Below are positions 54,672-62,998 of a stretch of DNA of 64,000 nucleotides, one piece after another. Position 1 is the stretch's first letter; the number at the start of each line of letters is the position of its first letter. Origin of the DNA: Streptomyces fructofermentans (GTDB lineage: Bacteria > Actinomycetota > Actinomycetes > Streptomycetales > Streptomycetaceae). The DNA lies in assembly GCF_014651055.1 (NCBI RefSeq), contig NZ_BMWD01000005.1, forward strand, positions 266,716-330,715. The letters are read 5' to 3'. Made by a program: the position numbers and the translations under genes. Under the pieces are notes generated by a model. It did no database searches. It worked only from the letters and a program-made list of their open reading frames with translations, and was not told where the DNA came from.

Positions 54672-56009
54672 TCAGACGTTCCGGAAGCGGTTGATGGCGT
54701 CGATGTGCTGCGCGCGCTTCTCCTCGTCGCGCACGCCCAGGCCCTCCCGGGGCGCCAGCGCGAGGACGCCGACCTTGCCCTGGTGGAGGTTGCGGTGCAC
54801 GTCGTGGGCGGCCTGCCCGGTCTCCTCCAGGGAGTAGACCTTGGAGAGCGTGGGGTGGATCTTTCCCTTGGCGACGAGGCGGTTGGCCTCCCACGCCTCG
54901 CGGTAGTTCGCGAAGTGCGAGCCGATGATCCGCTTCAGGGACATCCACAGGTAGCGGTTGTCGTACTCGTGCATGTAGCCCGAGGTCGAGGCGCAGGTGG
55001 TGATGGTGCCGCCCTTGCGGGTGACGTAGACACTGGCGCCGAAGGTCTCGCGGCCCGGGTGCTCGAAGACGATGTCGATGTCCTCGCCGCCGGTGAACTC
55101 GCGGATGCGCTTGCCGAAGCGCTTCCACTCCCTCGGGTCCTGGGTGTTCTCGTCCTTCCAGAACTTGTAGCCCTCGGCGTTGCGGTCGATGATCGCCTCG
55201 GCGCCCATCGAGCGGCAGATGTCCGCCTTCTGCTCGCTGGAGACGACGCAGATCGGGTTGGCCCCGCCGGCGAGCGCGAACTGCGTGGCGTACGAGCCGA
55301 GTCCGCCGCTCGCGCCCCAGATCAGGACGTTGTCGCCCTGCTTCATGCCGGCGCCGTTGCGGGAGACGAGCTGCCGGTAGGCGGTGGAGTTCACCAGTCC
55401 GGGGGCGGCGGCCTCCTCCCAGCTCAGGTGGTCCGGCTTGGGCATGAGCTGGTTGGACTTGACGAGCGCGATCTCGGCGAGCCCGCCGAAGTTGGTCTCG
55501 AAGCCCCAGATGCGCTGCTCGGGGTCGAGCATCGTGTCGTTGTGCCCGTCGGAGGACTCCAGCTCGACGGAGAGGCAGTGGGCGACGACCTCGTCACCGG
55601 GCTTCCAGGAGTTGACACCCGGGCCGGTGCGCAGGACGACGCCCGCGAGGTCCGAACCGATGATGTGGTACGGCAGGTCGTGGCGCTTGCTCAGGTCGCT
55701 GAGCCGCCCGTAGCGCTCCAGGAAGTTGAACGTCGACACCGGCTCGAAGATCGACGTCCAGACCGAGTTGTAGTTCACGGAGGACGCCATGACGGCCACC
55801 AGGGCCTCGCCGGGGCCGAGCTCCGGCACCGGGACGTCGTCCAGGTGGATCGACTTGCGGGGGTCCTTGTCGCGGCTGCTGAGCCCGGCGAACATCTCCG
55901 CCTCGTCCTTGTGCACGGTGATCGCGCGGTAGGACTCGGGGAGGGGGAGTGCGGCGTAGTCGGCGGACGTGGCGGTCCGCGACTGAATCGCGTCCAGGAT
56001 TTCCTTCAC
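54672..56009 (-). CDS. ccr: crotonyl-CoA carboxylase/reductase
   Basis: A 445-residue zinc-independent medium-chain dehydrogenase/reductase that carboxylates crotonyl-CoA reductively to ethylmalonyl-CoA with NADPH. The four residues reported to hold CO2 in the Kitasatospora enzyme are all at the same numbers here: Asn81, Phe170, Glu171 and His365, which also supports GTG 56009 as start. NADPH-binding GASGGLGSYATQFA is intact. GGAGG lies 7 nt upstream of the GTG. It is first in the operon and its product supplies ethylmalonyl-CoA both to this pathway and to polyketide extender pools. Confidence 0.95.
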   Translation of the reverse strand: MKEILDAIQSRTATSADYAALPLPESYRAITVHKDEAEMFAGLSSRDKDPRKSIHLDDVPVPELGPGEALVAVMASSVNYNSVWTSIFEPVSTFNFLERYGRLSDLSKRHDLPYHIIGSDLAGVVLRTGPGVNSWKPGDEVVAHCLSVELESSDGHNDTMLDPEQRIWGFETNFGGLAEIALVKSNQLMPKPDHLSWEEAAAPGLVNSTAYRQLVSRNGAGMKQGDNVLIWGASGGLGSYATQFALAGGANPICVVSSEQKADICRSMGAEAIIDRNAEGYKFWKDENTQDPREWKRFGKRIREFTGGEDIDIVFEHPGRETFGASVYVTRKGGTITTCASTSGYMHEYDNRYLWMSLKRIIGSHFANYREAWEANRLVAKGKIHPTLSKVYSLEETGQAAHDVHRNLHQGKVGVLALAPREGLGVRDEEKRAQHIDAINRFRNV

Positions 56010-56234
56010 GGTGATGCCTCCGGCGATGCGCGTCCGAGGAACGCTGAGGGTTACGTCGGGGTGGATGCTGCGGGTGGTGGGGTGTGCCGTCGGTTCGGCG
56101 GAGGGTGGAGCTCGGCAGCGCTTTGTGGCGCGGAAGGTTGCCTGTGACGCAGGCGTCCGGGCGCGCAGACCGAAGGTTTGCGGGGACAGCCGGCGTACGA
56201 AGGGTCTCTGCACGCCGGCCGCCCGGACTCCTTC

Positions 56235-56263
56235 AACGTATGGCACGCCGTGTCACGTGGCAA
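56235..56263 (-). promoter_or_regulatory. strong promoter of the ethylmalonyl-CoA operon
   Basis: On the minus strand TTGCCA (56263-56258), a 17-nt spacer and TACGTT (56240-56235). The spacer carries CGTGACACG, a 4-bp-arm palindrome that could be bound by a regulator. Predicted transcription starts near 56228. Confidence 0.7.
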
Positions 56264-56319
56264 GGCACGCAGTGCCAGAAGTTGCGCTCAGGTGAAATCT
56301 TTACGTAACACGTGAGCGA

Positions 56320-56329
56320 TGATCGATCA
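56320..56329. promoter_or_regulatory. 10-bp palindrome TGATCGATCA upstream of the ccr promoter
   Basis: The sequence is self-complementary over 10 bp and lies 57 bp upstream of the -35 box, a fitting position for an activator or the adjacent TetR-family protein. Confidence 0.4.
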
Positions 56330-56343
56330 GGTGAAGGACGATA

Positions 56344-56361
56344 ATGCCCTGATTCGGGCAT
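56344..56361. terminator. 6-bp inverted repeat, possible terminator of the TetR gene
   Basis: ATGCCC and GGGCAT flank the 6-nt loop TGATTC. It lies 178 bp after the TetR stop on the minus strand. The stem is short, so an operator is also possible. Confidence 0.35.
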
Positions 56362-56538
56362 AAGTAAGCCGGACGCGCTCGCGATGAGCCCGTCCGGCGG
56401 TGGGAGGGGAGGGAACGGCCCGGGGTGAGGAGTCAGGGGTGAGCGGTCACGAGTGAGCGGTCAGGGTCCGCGGCCTCGGGACCGGAGGCCTGGAGCCCGG
56501 GACCGGAGGCCTGGAGCCCGGGGCGGAGAGGGAAGGGG

Positions 56539-57354
56539 CTACGACCGTTCCTTGAGCGCCTGCTCGATCGTGCGCATCACCTGGTCCAGCGGAGCGTCCA
56601 CGCGCGCCACGGTGACCAGCACCTCGCCCTCCACCGAGGCGGTGGACGCGGGCGCCGGCCGGGGCGCCGTGTCCCGCCCGGCCCCGATGCCCGTGCCGAA
56701 GGTCTTCCGCACGATCGAGAACGCGTGGTCCAGCTGCGCCTCGACGTCCCCCTGGGCCCCGGCCCGCAGCCACCGCCGCAGGACGTGGTTGTGGGCCGTG
56801 ACCACGGCCGACGCGGCGACCTCGGCGAGCAGCGGGTCGTCGTTGGAGTCGTCGTCGTGGGCGTGCTCGTCGAAGTGGCCCAGCAGATAGCGGGTGAACA
56901 GCCGCTCGTAGCGGGCCACGGACGCGATCTCCGCCTCCCGCAGCGTCGGCACCTCGCGCGTGAGCTTGTAGCGCGACACCGAGATCTCCGGGCGGGCCGC
57001 GTACATCTTCATGACTTCCTTGATGCCGCGGCACACCGTGTCCAGCGGGTGCTCGTGCGCGGGAGCCGCCTTCAGTACCGCCTCGGCCCGGATCAGGGTG
57101 TCGTCGTGGTCCGGGAAGATCGCCTCCTCCTTGGAGCGGAAGTGGCGGAAGAAGGTGCGCCGGGCGACCCCGGCCGCCGCCGCGATCTCGTCGACGGTCG
57201 TGGCCTCGTACCCCTTCGTCGCGAAGAGCTCCATCGCGGCGGCCGCCAGCTCTCGGCGCATCTTGAGCCGTTGCGCGGCCGCGCGGCTGCCCGCCGCGCT
57301 CTCCGGCGCGTCTGACGTGGCTGGTGTACGGGAGGACTTGGCGGGCTGGGACAT
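56539..57354 (-). CDS. TetR-family transcriptional regulator next to the ethylmalonyl-CoA operon
   Basis: A 271-residue TetR-family protein. The DNA-binding domain is at about 35-82 (LAAAAMELFATKGYEATTVDEIAAAAGVARRTFFRHFRSK); the ligand domain is all helical. The C-terminal 50 residues are an unusual extension (ASVEGEVLVTVARVDAPLDQV). It lies between the ccr operon and the dehydrogenase gene, all on one strand, so it probably controls one or both. Its own start ATG 57354 has TACGTT 6 nt upstream, the same -10 hexamer as the ccr promoter. Confidence 0.87.
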   Translation of the reverse strand: MSQPAKSSRTPATSDAPESAAGSRAAAQRLKMRRELAAAAMELFATKGYEATTVDEIAAAAGVARRTFFRHFRSKEEAIFPDHDDTLIRAEAVLKAAPAHEHPLDTVCRGIKEVMKMYAARPEISVSRYKLTREVPTLREAEIASVARYERLFTRYLLGHFDEHAHDDDSNDDPLLAEVAASAVVTAHNHVLRRWLRAGAQGDVEAQLDHAFSIVRKTFGTGIGAGRDTAPRPAPASTASVEGEVLVTVARVDAPLDQVMRTIEQALKERS

Positions 57355-57360
57355 GCCCCG

Positions 57361-57366
57361 AACGTA
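57361..57366 (-). promoter_or_regulatory. -10 element, probable leaderless start of the TetR gene
   Basis: TACGTT on the minus strand ends 6 nt before ATG 57354. The spacer CGGGGC is not a good ribosome binding site. Confidence 0.5.
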
Positions 57367-57595
57367 CTGCATCTGTGCAGCGGAGCGCTCATGAGCGGGG
57401 ATCCCCGCGGGCGCCGGGGCGAGGGCGGGCACTGGTCCCGTGGCCGGGTCCAGCAGACCGCCCCAGTCCGCCCGGTCCGCCTCCCGGCCGCCGGGGCGGC
57501 CCGGGGGCGGGGCCCCGGACCCACCGAGGGGCCCGGGGCCGGATCTGCCGTCGGGCCCGCCGCCGGGCCGGCCGTCCGAGCCGTCCTCGCGTCGC

Positions 57596-59410
57596 TCAGC
57601 GCCGCGCATATTCGCGGAAGCCGCGGCCCGTCTTGCGGCCGAGGCAGCCCGCGGCCACCAGGTGCTCCAGCAGCGGAGCCGGGGCGAGGCCCGGGTCGCG
57701 GAACTCGCGGTGCAGGACCTTCTCGATGGCGAGCGAGACGTCCAGGCCGACCACGTCGAGCAGCTCGAACGGGCCCATCGGGTAGCCGCCGCCGAGCTTC
57801 ATCGCCGCGTCGATGTCGTCGAGCGAGGCGTAGTGCTCCTCGACCATCTTGATCGCGTTGTTGAGGTAGGGGAACAGCAGCGCGTTCACGATGAAGCCCG
57901 CGCGGTCGCCGCAGTCCACCGGGTGCTTGCGGACCTTCGCGCACACCTCGCGGACCGTGGCGTGCACGTCGTCGGCCGTCAGCACGGTCCGCACGACCTC
58001 GACGAGCTTCATCGCGGGGGCCGGGTTGAAGAAGTGCATGCCGATCACGTCCTCGGGACGCGAGGTGGCGCGGGCGCAGGCGACGACGGGCAGCGACGAG
58101 GTGGTGGTCGCCAGGATCGCGCCCGGCTTGCAGACCTTGTCGAACACGGCGAAGAGCTGCTGCTTGACGTCCAGGTCCTCGGCGACGGCCTCCAGCGCCA
58201 GATCGACGTCGGAGAAGGCGTCGTACGAACCCGCCGGGGTGATCCGGCCCAGCGTCTCGGCCGCCGCCTCGGCCGTCATCCGCCCCTTGTCCACGGAACG
58301 CGAGAGGGACTTGCCGATGCGCGCCTTGGCGGCCTGCGCCTTCTCGTCGGAGCGGGCCGCGAGCACGACGTCGTACCCGGACTTGGCGAAGACCTCGGCG
58401 ATGCCGGAGGCCATCGTGCCGGAGCCCGCGACACCGACGGACCGGACGGTCCGGCCCTCCGCACCGGCGCTCCGGGCGGACGGGGTGAGGGCGTCCGGCA
58501 CGACGGTCGGGCTGCCGGCGGCCTCGTAGGTGTAGAAGCCGCGCCCCGACTTCCGGCCGGTCAGCCCCGCCTCGCTGAGCTGCTTGAGCACGGGGGAGGG
58601 GGCGTGCAGCCGGTCCTGGGACTCGGAGTACATGGCCTCCAGGACCGTGCGCGCGGTGTCGATGCCGATCAGGTCGAGGAGCGCGAGCGGCCCCATCGGC
58701 AGCCCGCAGCCCAGCCGCATCGCCGCGTCGATGTCCTCGCGGCTCGCGTACTTCGCCTCGTACATCGCGGCTGCCTGGTTGAGGTAGCCGAAGAGGAGGC
58801 CGTCGGCGACGAATCCGGGGCGGTCGCCCACCGCGACCGGCTCCTTGCCGAGTTCGAGGGCGAGGTCGGTCACGGCGGCGACGGCCGCGGGGGCGGTGAG
58901 CACCGAGGAGACCACCTCGACGAGCTTCATCGCGGGGGCCGGGTTGAAGAAGTGCAGGCCGAGGACCCGCTCGGGGCGCGCCGAGTCGGCGGCCAGCCGG
59001 GTCACGGACAGGGCGTTCGTGCCGGTCGCCAGGATGGTCCCCGGCCGCACGATCCCGTCCAGCTCGCGGAAGATCTGGTGCTTGATGTCGTACGACTCCG
59101 GGGCGACCTCGATCACCAGGTCCACGTCCGCCGCGGCCTGCAGGTCGGTGAAGGTGCGGAAGCGGGTGAGGGTCTCGCCCCGCTCCTGCTCGGTGAGCCG
59201 GCCGCGCTGCACGGCGCGGGCGGTGGAGGCCTCCAGGGAGGCGGTCGCCCGGGCACCGGCGAGTTCGCTGACGTCGATGCCGACGACCTCGCGGCCGGCG
59301 CGGGCGAGGACCTCGGCGATGCCGGTCCCCATCGTGCCGAGGCCGACGACGGCGACGGTCCTGAGCGGGGAGGCTGACGAAGGAGAGGGGTCTGACAGGG
59401 GAGCGGCCAT
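57596..59410 (-). CDS. tandem-duplicated 3-hydroxyacyl-CoA (3-hydroxybutyryl-CoA) dehydrogenase
   Basis: A 604-residue protein made of two complete-length dehydrogenase units, about 17-310 and 322-604, each with a Rossmann motif (VVGLGTMGTGIAEVLARAG; VAGSGTMASGIAEVFAKSG) and HFFNPAPAMKLVEVV. The second unit has the catalytic Ser (ATTTSSL), His and Asn (FIVNALLF). In the first unit the Ser position is Asn (ATGTNAL) and the Asn is Asp (FVADGLLF). It would form 3-hydroxybutyryl-CoA from acetoacetyl-CoA, feeding the ccr pathway. ATG 59410 has CTGGAG upstream; 59449 does not. Confidence 0.88.
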   Translation of the reverse strand: MAAPLSDPSPSSASPLRTVAVVGLGTMGTGIAEVLARAGREVVGIDVSELAGARATASLEASTARAVQRGRLTEQERGETLTRFRTFTDLQAAADVDLVIEVAPESYDIKHQIFRELDGIVRPGTILATGTNALSVTRLAADSARPERVLGLHFFNPAPAMKLVEVVSSVLTAPAAVAAVTDLALELGKEPVAVGDRPGFVADGLLFGYLNQAAAMYEAKYASREDIDAAMRLGCGLPMGPLALLDLIGIDTARTVLEAMYSESQDRLHAPSPVLKQLSEAGLTGRKSGRGFYTYEAAGSPTVVPDALTPSARSAGAEGRTVRSVGVAGSGTMASGIAEVFAKSGYDVVLAARSDEKAQAAKARIGKSLSRSVDKGRMTAEAAAETLGRITPAGSYDAFSDVDLALEAVAEDLDVKQQLFAVFDKVCKPGAILATTTSSLPVVACARATSRPEDVIGMHFFNPAPAMKLVEVVRTVLTADDVHATVREVCAKVRKHPVDCGDRAGFIVNALLFPYLNNAIKMVEEHYASLDDIDAAMKLGGGYPMGPFELLDVVGLDVSLAIEKVLHREFRDPGLAPAPLLEHLVAAGCLGRKTGRGFREYARR

Positions 59411-59784
59411 CGCGGGACTCCAGGAATGAGTGACGACTGAGGGACGCACCCGGATACGCCGACAGGCGTACGCGGTGCGGAGGTTGCGGGTGTATCCGGG
59501 CTACGGAGCGCACACGCCCGGGCCGTTCGCGGGGGCGGTGCACTGGCCTGCGAAGCGGTGAGGAGAACCCGACCGGCCCTGTCCCGGGGCCGTGCCGTAC
59601 TGAGAGGTACACGAGGTACCGAACCGACAAGCACTCGCGGCGGCTGCGTCACCAGGCCGCCACGAGATGAGTCCACGAGTGGGTGACTCGCTCGATTGAG
59701 CTTAACCCGCGAGTAACGAGCGCGCCAGCCCTCGGCCGAAGTGATGTACGTCGCCGCCGGACGCAGCCCCTAGGCTTCGACGTC
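59411..59784. other. 374-bp divergent intergenic region
   Basis: No gene. CCCGGATAC (59449-59457) and GTATCCGGG (59492-59500) form a 9-bp inverted repeat in the leader of the dehydrogenase gene. On the minus strand TAAGCT (59704-59699) is a possible -10 box. The HEAT-repeat gene -10 box is at 59771-59776. Confidence 0.45.
59771..59776 (+). promoter_or_regulatory. -10 element, probable leaderless start of the HEAT-repeat gene
   Basis: TAGGCT ends 8 nt before ATG 59785, with TCGACGTC between them and no ribosome binding site. Confidence 0.5.
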
Positions 59785-60378
59785 ATGGACGAAGAGTTGC
59801 GATCGCTCACTCGGCGCTTACGGCAGGAGGCGGGCCCGGAGGCGTCCGCCCCGTACGAGAGGCTCAGCTCCACCGAGGATCCCGACGAGCTCGCCGCCGT
59901 ACTGACCGCCCCCGAACAGCCCCTGTGGGCACGTGAGGTGGCCGCCTTCCGGCTCGGACTCGCCGGGGACCGCAGGGCCTTCGAGGCGCTCGTCCTGCTC
60001 CTCAACCACCGTGACCCGCAGCGCTGCGCGTCCGCCGCGTACGCCCTCGGCCGGCTCGGGGACCCGCGCACCGCCCGCGCGGCGGCAGCCCTGGCCACCA
60101 ACGAGCTGAGGGTCGCCTACGCCCTCCATCCGGTACGTCTGCTGACCGACCTGCGCGCGCCCGAGTCCGTCCCCGCGCTCATCACCACGCTGGCCCGCAG
60201 ATTCCGCCCGCACGACCCGTACCGCCGGGTCGCCCTCGCCTGCGTGGAGGGACTCGGCGCGCTGGGCGACGAACGCGCCCGCCCCGTGCTGAACGAGGCG
60301 CTGGCCCGCCCGGAACTGGCCAGGGCGGCGGCCGGCGCGCTCAGGCGGCTGCCCGCGCCCCGCACGCCCGGGGGCTGA
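59785..60378 (+). CDS. HEAT-repeat domain protein
   Basis: A 197-residue helical-repeat protein. Helical pairs such as PLWAREVAAFRLGLAGDRRAFEALVLLLNHRDP and RCASAAYALGRLGDPRTARAAAALA have the HEAT/phycocyanin-lyase-like pattern A-x-x-L-x-x-L-G-D-x-R/x-A. No catalytic motif is present; related proteins are sometimes mislabelled adenylosuccinate lyase. A protein-protein scaffold role is likely. It is divergent from the dehydrogenase gene. Confidence 0.8.
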   Translation: MDEELRSLTRRLRQEAGPEASAPYERLSSTEDPDELAAVLTAPEQPLWAREVAAFRLGLAGDRRAFEALVLLLNHRDPQRCASAAYALGRLGDPRTARAAAALATNELRVAYALHPVRLLTDLRAPESVPALITTLARRFRPHDPYRRVALACVEGLGALGDERARPVLNEALARPELARAAAGALRRLPAPRTPGG

Positions 60379-60799
60379 GTGCTCCGCCGCCGCTGCACCC
60401 GATTCGCCCCCCGGCCGTCGATCCCCGGGACGGGTGGGAGAGGGGCCGCCGGGGGTTCGTCCGGCGGGAGACGGACGACCGGCAGGGGGACGACCGGCGC
60501 GGACCGGCGCTGCCGTAGTCCGCGCGGGTGTGCCCGGGCCCTGCTCCCCGGCGGCCCCGGTCCGCGCGACCCCCGGCCGGTCGCGACAGCCTCGGGTCGT
60601 CGTCGCGCGGCGGTCCGTGCCGCCGCCGGGACGGTCGCACGATCCGCACGATAGGCACCGGAGGACTGCCCGGGCATCCCCCAGGCGGGGCGGACGCCCC
60701 CCTCAGATGGGCCGATTCGCGGGACCGCGGGAACCGGCGGACACGACATGGGCGGGGCCCGGCCGACCGGCGGGCGACCCGGCGCCGGGTCGCCCCGGG
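60379..60799. other. 421-bp convergent intergenic region
   Basis: No gene seen. The left part has GACGACCGGC repeats (about 60471-60503); the right end holds a nested palindrome acting probably as the terminator of the response regulator gene. Confidence 0.45.
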
Positions 60800-60816
60800 T
60801 CACCCGCCGGTCGGCC
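60761..60816. terminator. nested palindromes at the end of the response regulator gene
   Basis: An outer 14-bp stem (GGCCGACCGGCGGG at 60761-60774 with 60803-60816) encloses a 24-bp perfect palindrome (60772-60795, arms GGGCGACCCGGC). The outer right arm extends into the last codons of the minus-strand gene, whose stop is 60802-60800. Both structures share three bases, so they compete or stack. Confidence 0.6.
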
Positions 60817-61432
60817 CCGGCAGGATTCCCAGGCGGATCGCCGTCACCACGGCCTCCAACTGGCTGTGCGCGCCCAGCTTCAGCAGGACGCTCTTCACGT
60901 GTCCGCGGACCGTGTGCCGGCTGAGCACCAGCCGCTCGGCGATCGTCTTGAGACCGTGCCCCTGCGCGAGCAGGGCGAGCACCTCCCGCTCGCGGCGGGT
61001 CAGCCCGCACCTGTCCCCGGTCCCCCGCGCGGGCCCGGCCGCCAGCGCCGAACCCTCCACCAGGAGCTTGCCGTGGGCCGTCGTGCGGATCGCCGTGAGG
61101 ATGTCCCCGAACGCGCTGTGCTTGGCGAGGAACGCCGAGGCCCCCGCCGCCACCGCGCGCCGCAACTGGTCGGGCGTCGCGTCCGCCGTGAGGACCACCA
61201 CCCGGGCCGCCGGAAGCGCGGCCTTCAGCAGCCGCGTGCCCTCGATGCCGTCCCGGCCCGGCAGATGGATGTCCATCAGCACGACGGCGGGCGGCCGACG
61301 GGCCGCCTCCCGCAACGCCTCGTCGACCGTGCCCACCGCGTCGCCGCACTCCAGGTCGGGCTGTGCCGCGATGGCGATGGCCAGGGCGTCGGCCAGCGCG
61401 CGCTGGTCCTCGACCACGAGCACGCGGATCAT
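60800..61432 (-). CDS. LuxR/NarL-family response regulator
   Basis: A 210-residue response regulator. The receiver domain has VLVVEDQ, phosphoacceptor Asp in VVLMDIHLPGRDGIEG and Lys in AFLAKHSA; the LuxR domain is LTRREREVLALLAQGHGLKTIAERL with HTVRGHVKSVLLKLGAHS. GGGAGG lies before ATG 61432. The gene is divergent from a PAS histidine kinase, its apparent partner. The two are of different class, since NarL-type regulators usually pair with HisKA_3 kinases. Confidence 0.9.
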   Translation of the reverse strand: MIRVLVVEDQRALADALAIAIAAQPDLECGDAVGTVDEALREAARRPPAVVLMDIHLPGRDGIEGTRLLKAALPAARVVVLTADATPDQLRRAVAAGASAFLAKHSAFGDILTAIRTTAHGKLLVEGSALAAGPARGTGDRCGLTRREREVLALLAQGHGLKTIAERLVLSRHTVRGHVKSVLLKLGAHSQLEAVVTAIRLGILPGPTGG

Positions 61433-61942
61433 CCCGGATCCTCCCCCTCCGGACGCCGGCTCCCCGGGCCGGTCGTGGCGGTGCCCGTCGAGCGTAGTGC
61501 CGTACGGGCCCGCGGGATTGGGCCGGTACCGAAATATGTTCCGCGTCTATGGCCCAACACCCTTACCAAGGTCCACAGTTGAGATCGGAACGCCGGGTAC
61601 GGCCGGTACGCGGCGAGCCACCTGGGGCCCTGGACGGACGGGCTCCGCCGCCGGGCCGCGCGACCCGGGAGCCCGGCGGCCGACCACCGCACGGGGCTCC
61701 GGGCGTCCCCGGCCCGCCCGACCGCCCCGGGACCCGGGCCGCCGGTCGCGCGACCCCGGGCGGGCGGACACGCACCGGGCCCCCGACGGGATCCGCCGTG
61801 GCGCGCGCCGCGCTCCCGCCCGTACGCCGCCCGGGCGGTGGCGCGTTCGGCCCCACCGGCGGGGGACAAGGACGAGGGGAGCGCGGGCACATGGGCGGGA
61901 CCGGTTCGACGGGCCGGCTGATCGGCCGCCCGGACGGCCGTG
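61433..61942. other. 510-bp divergent region between response regulator and PAS kinase
   Basis: No gene supported. A relatively AT-rich island with GAAATATGTT and CCTTACCAAGG lies at about 61530-61580 and probably holds the promoters. From 61600 to 61920 it is GC-rich with proline/arginine open frames and no ribosome binding sites. Confidence 0.45.
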
Positions 61943-62998
61943 ATGACTGACGACGGCCCCCGCGAGCTGTCCGAGGCCGTGCTCGGCGCCGCGCCCGACG
62001 GCGTCGTCGCACTCGACCCGGACGGCCTGGTGCGCGCCTGCAACCCGGCGGCCGCCGCGCTGCTGGAGCGGCCCACGGACGAACTGGTCGGCTCCGTACT
62101 GGCGTTGCCCCTGGTCGACGGCGCGGACACCGAGATCGCTCTCGCCCTGCCGGACGGGCGCAGCACACGGGTCGCCGTACGGGTGGCCCGAACCCGTCTC
62201 GCCGGACGCCCCCTCTACGTGGCCGTGTTGCGCGACGCGGACCCCGCGGGCCCGGTACCGCGGGAGGAACAAGCACTGCGGGCCGCGTTGGTGCAGCAGA
62301 GCGTGGTGGCCGCGGTCGCGGCGCACCAACTGCACAACCCCCTAGCCGCGCTGAGCGCCCTGGTGCACGTCCTCGGGCAGCCGCCGCCCGGTATGACCGA
62401 CGAACGGCGTGCCGACCTGGTCGCCCGGATCGCCGAGCGCACGGCCCGGCTCCAGGCCCTGGTCCGCAAACTCCTCACCGCCGCGCGGATCGACGGCGCC
62501 TGGCAGCAGGGGGTGCCCGAGACGCTGCGGGTGCGGGACTTCCTCCTGGAACGGCTCGCCGAGTCGGACACCCGCGCACGGGACCTCACGCTCGACGTGC
62601 CGGGACACCTGGTGGCGCGGGCCGACCCCGTGGGCTTCGCCGAGATCTTCACCAACTACCTGGAGAACGCGCTCGTCCACGGCCGGGAGCCCGTCGTGGT
62701 CACGGCGCGCGGCACCGGCGGGCGCGTCGAAGTGAGGGTCGCGGACCACGGCCCCGGAGTGCCCGTCTCCTTCGTCCCGCACCTGTTCGAGCGCTACCGC
62801 CGCGAGCCCGCCGCCGCGGCGGCGACCGAGGGCACCGGGCTCGGCCTGTGGATCGCGGGCAGTCTCGCCCGCGCCAACGGCGGTGACGCCTGGTACGAAC
62901 CGGGCCGGGCGGGCGGCGCCGTGTTCTGCGTGAGCCTTCCCGGGGCCGGCGCGGAACACGCCGACGTCCCTCAGGAGCCGCCCAGCACCCGCGCGTAA
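61943..62998 (+). CDS. cytosolic PAS-domain sensor histidine kinase
   Basis: A 351-residue histidine kinase without membrane segments. Residues 8-105 form a PAS domain (VLGAAPDGVVALDPDGLVRACNPAAAALL). The H box is VAAHQLHNPLAALSAL, with His in the standard H-x-L-x-N-P setting, and the ATP domain has FTNYLENALVHG, VADHGPGVP and GTGLGLWIAGSLA. It probably senses a diffusible ligand or redox state and signals to the divergent LuxR-type regulator. ATG 61943 is preferred; an adjoining GTG at 61940 is also in frame. Confidence 0.85.
   Translation: MTDDGPRELSEAVLGAAPDGVVALDPDGLVRACNPAAAALLERPTDELVGSVLALPLVDGADTEIALALPDGRSTRVAVRVARTRLAGRPLYVAVLRDADPAGPVPREEQALRAALVQQSVVAAVAAHQLHNPLAALSALVHVLGQPPPGMTDERRADLVARIAERTARLQALVRKLLTAARIDGAWQQGVPETLRVRDFLLERLAESDTRARDLTLDVPGHLVARADPVGFAEIFTNYLENALVHGREPVVVTARGTGGRVEVRVADHGPGVPVSFVPHLFERYRREPAAAAATEGTGLGLWIAGSLARANGGDAWYEPGRAGGAVFCVSLPGAGAEHADVPQEPPSTRA

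Larger units (their letters stand above)
56010..56538. other. 529-bp regulatory region between the TetR gene and ccr
   Basis: No gene. It contains, from the TetR side, an inverted repeat (56344-56361), a 10-bp palindrome (56320-56329), the 8-bp palindrome TTACGTAA (56301-56308), and the ccr promoter (56235-56263). A 225-nt untranslated leader precedes the ccr start; an upstream in-frame extension of ccr to 56246 is rejected because the family N-terminus and ribosome binding site fit 56009. Confidence 0.6.
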
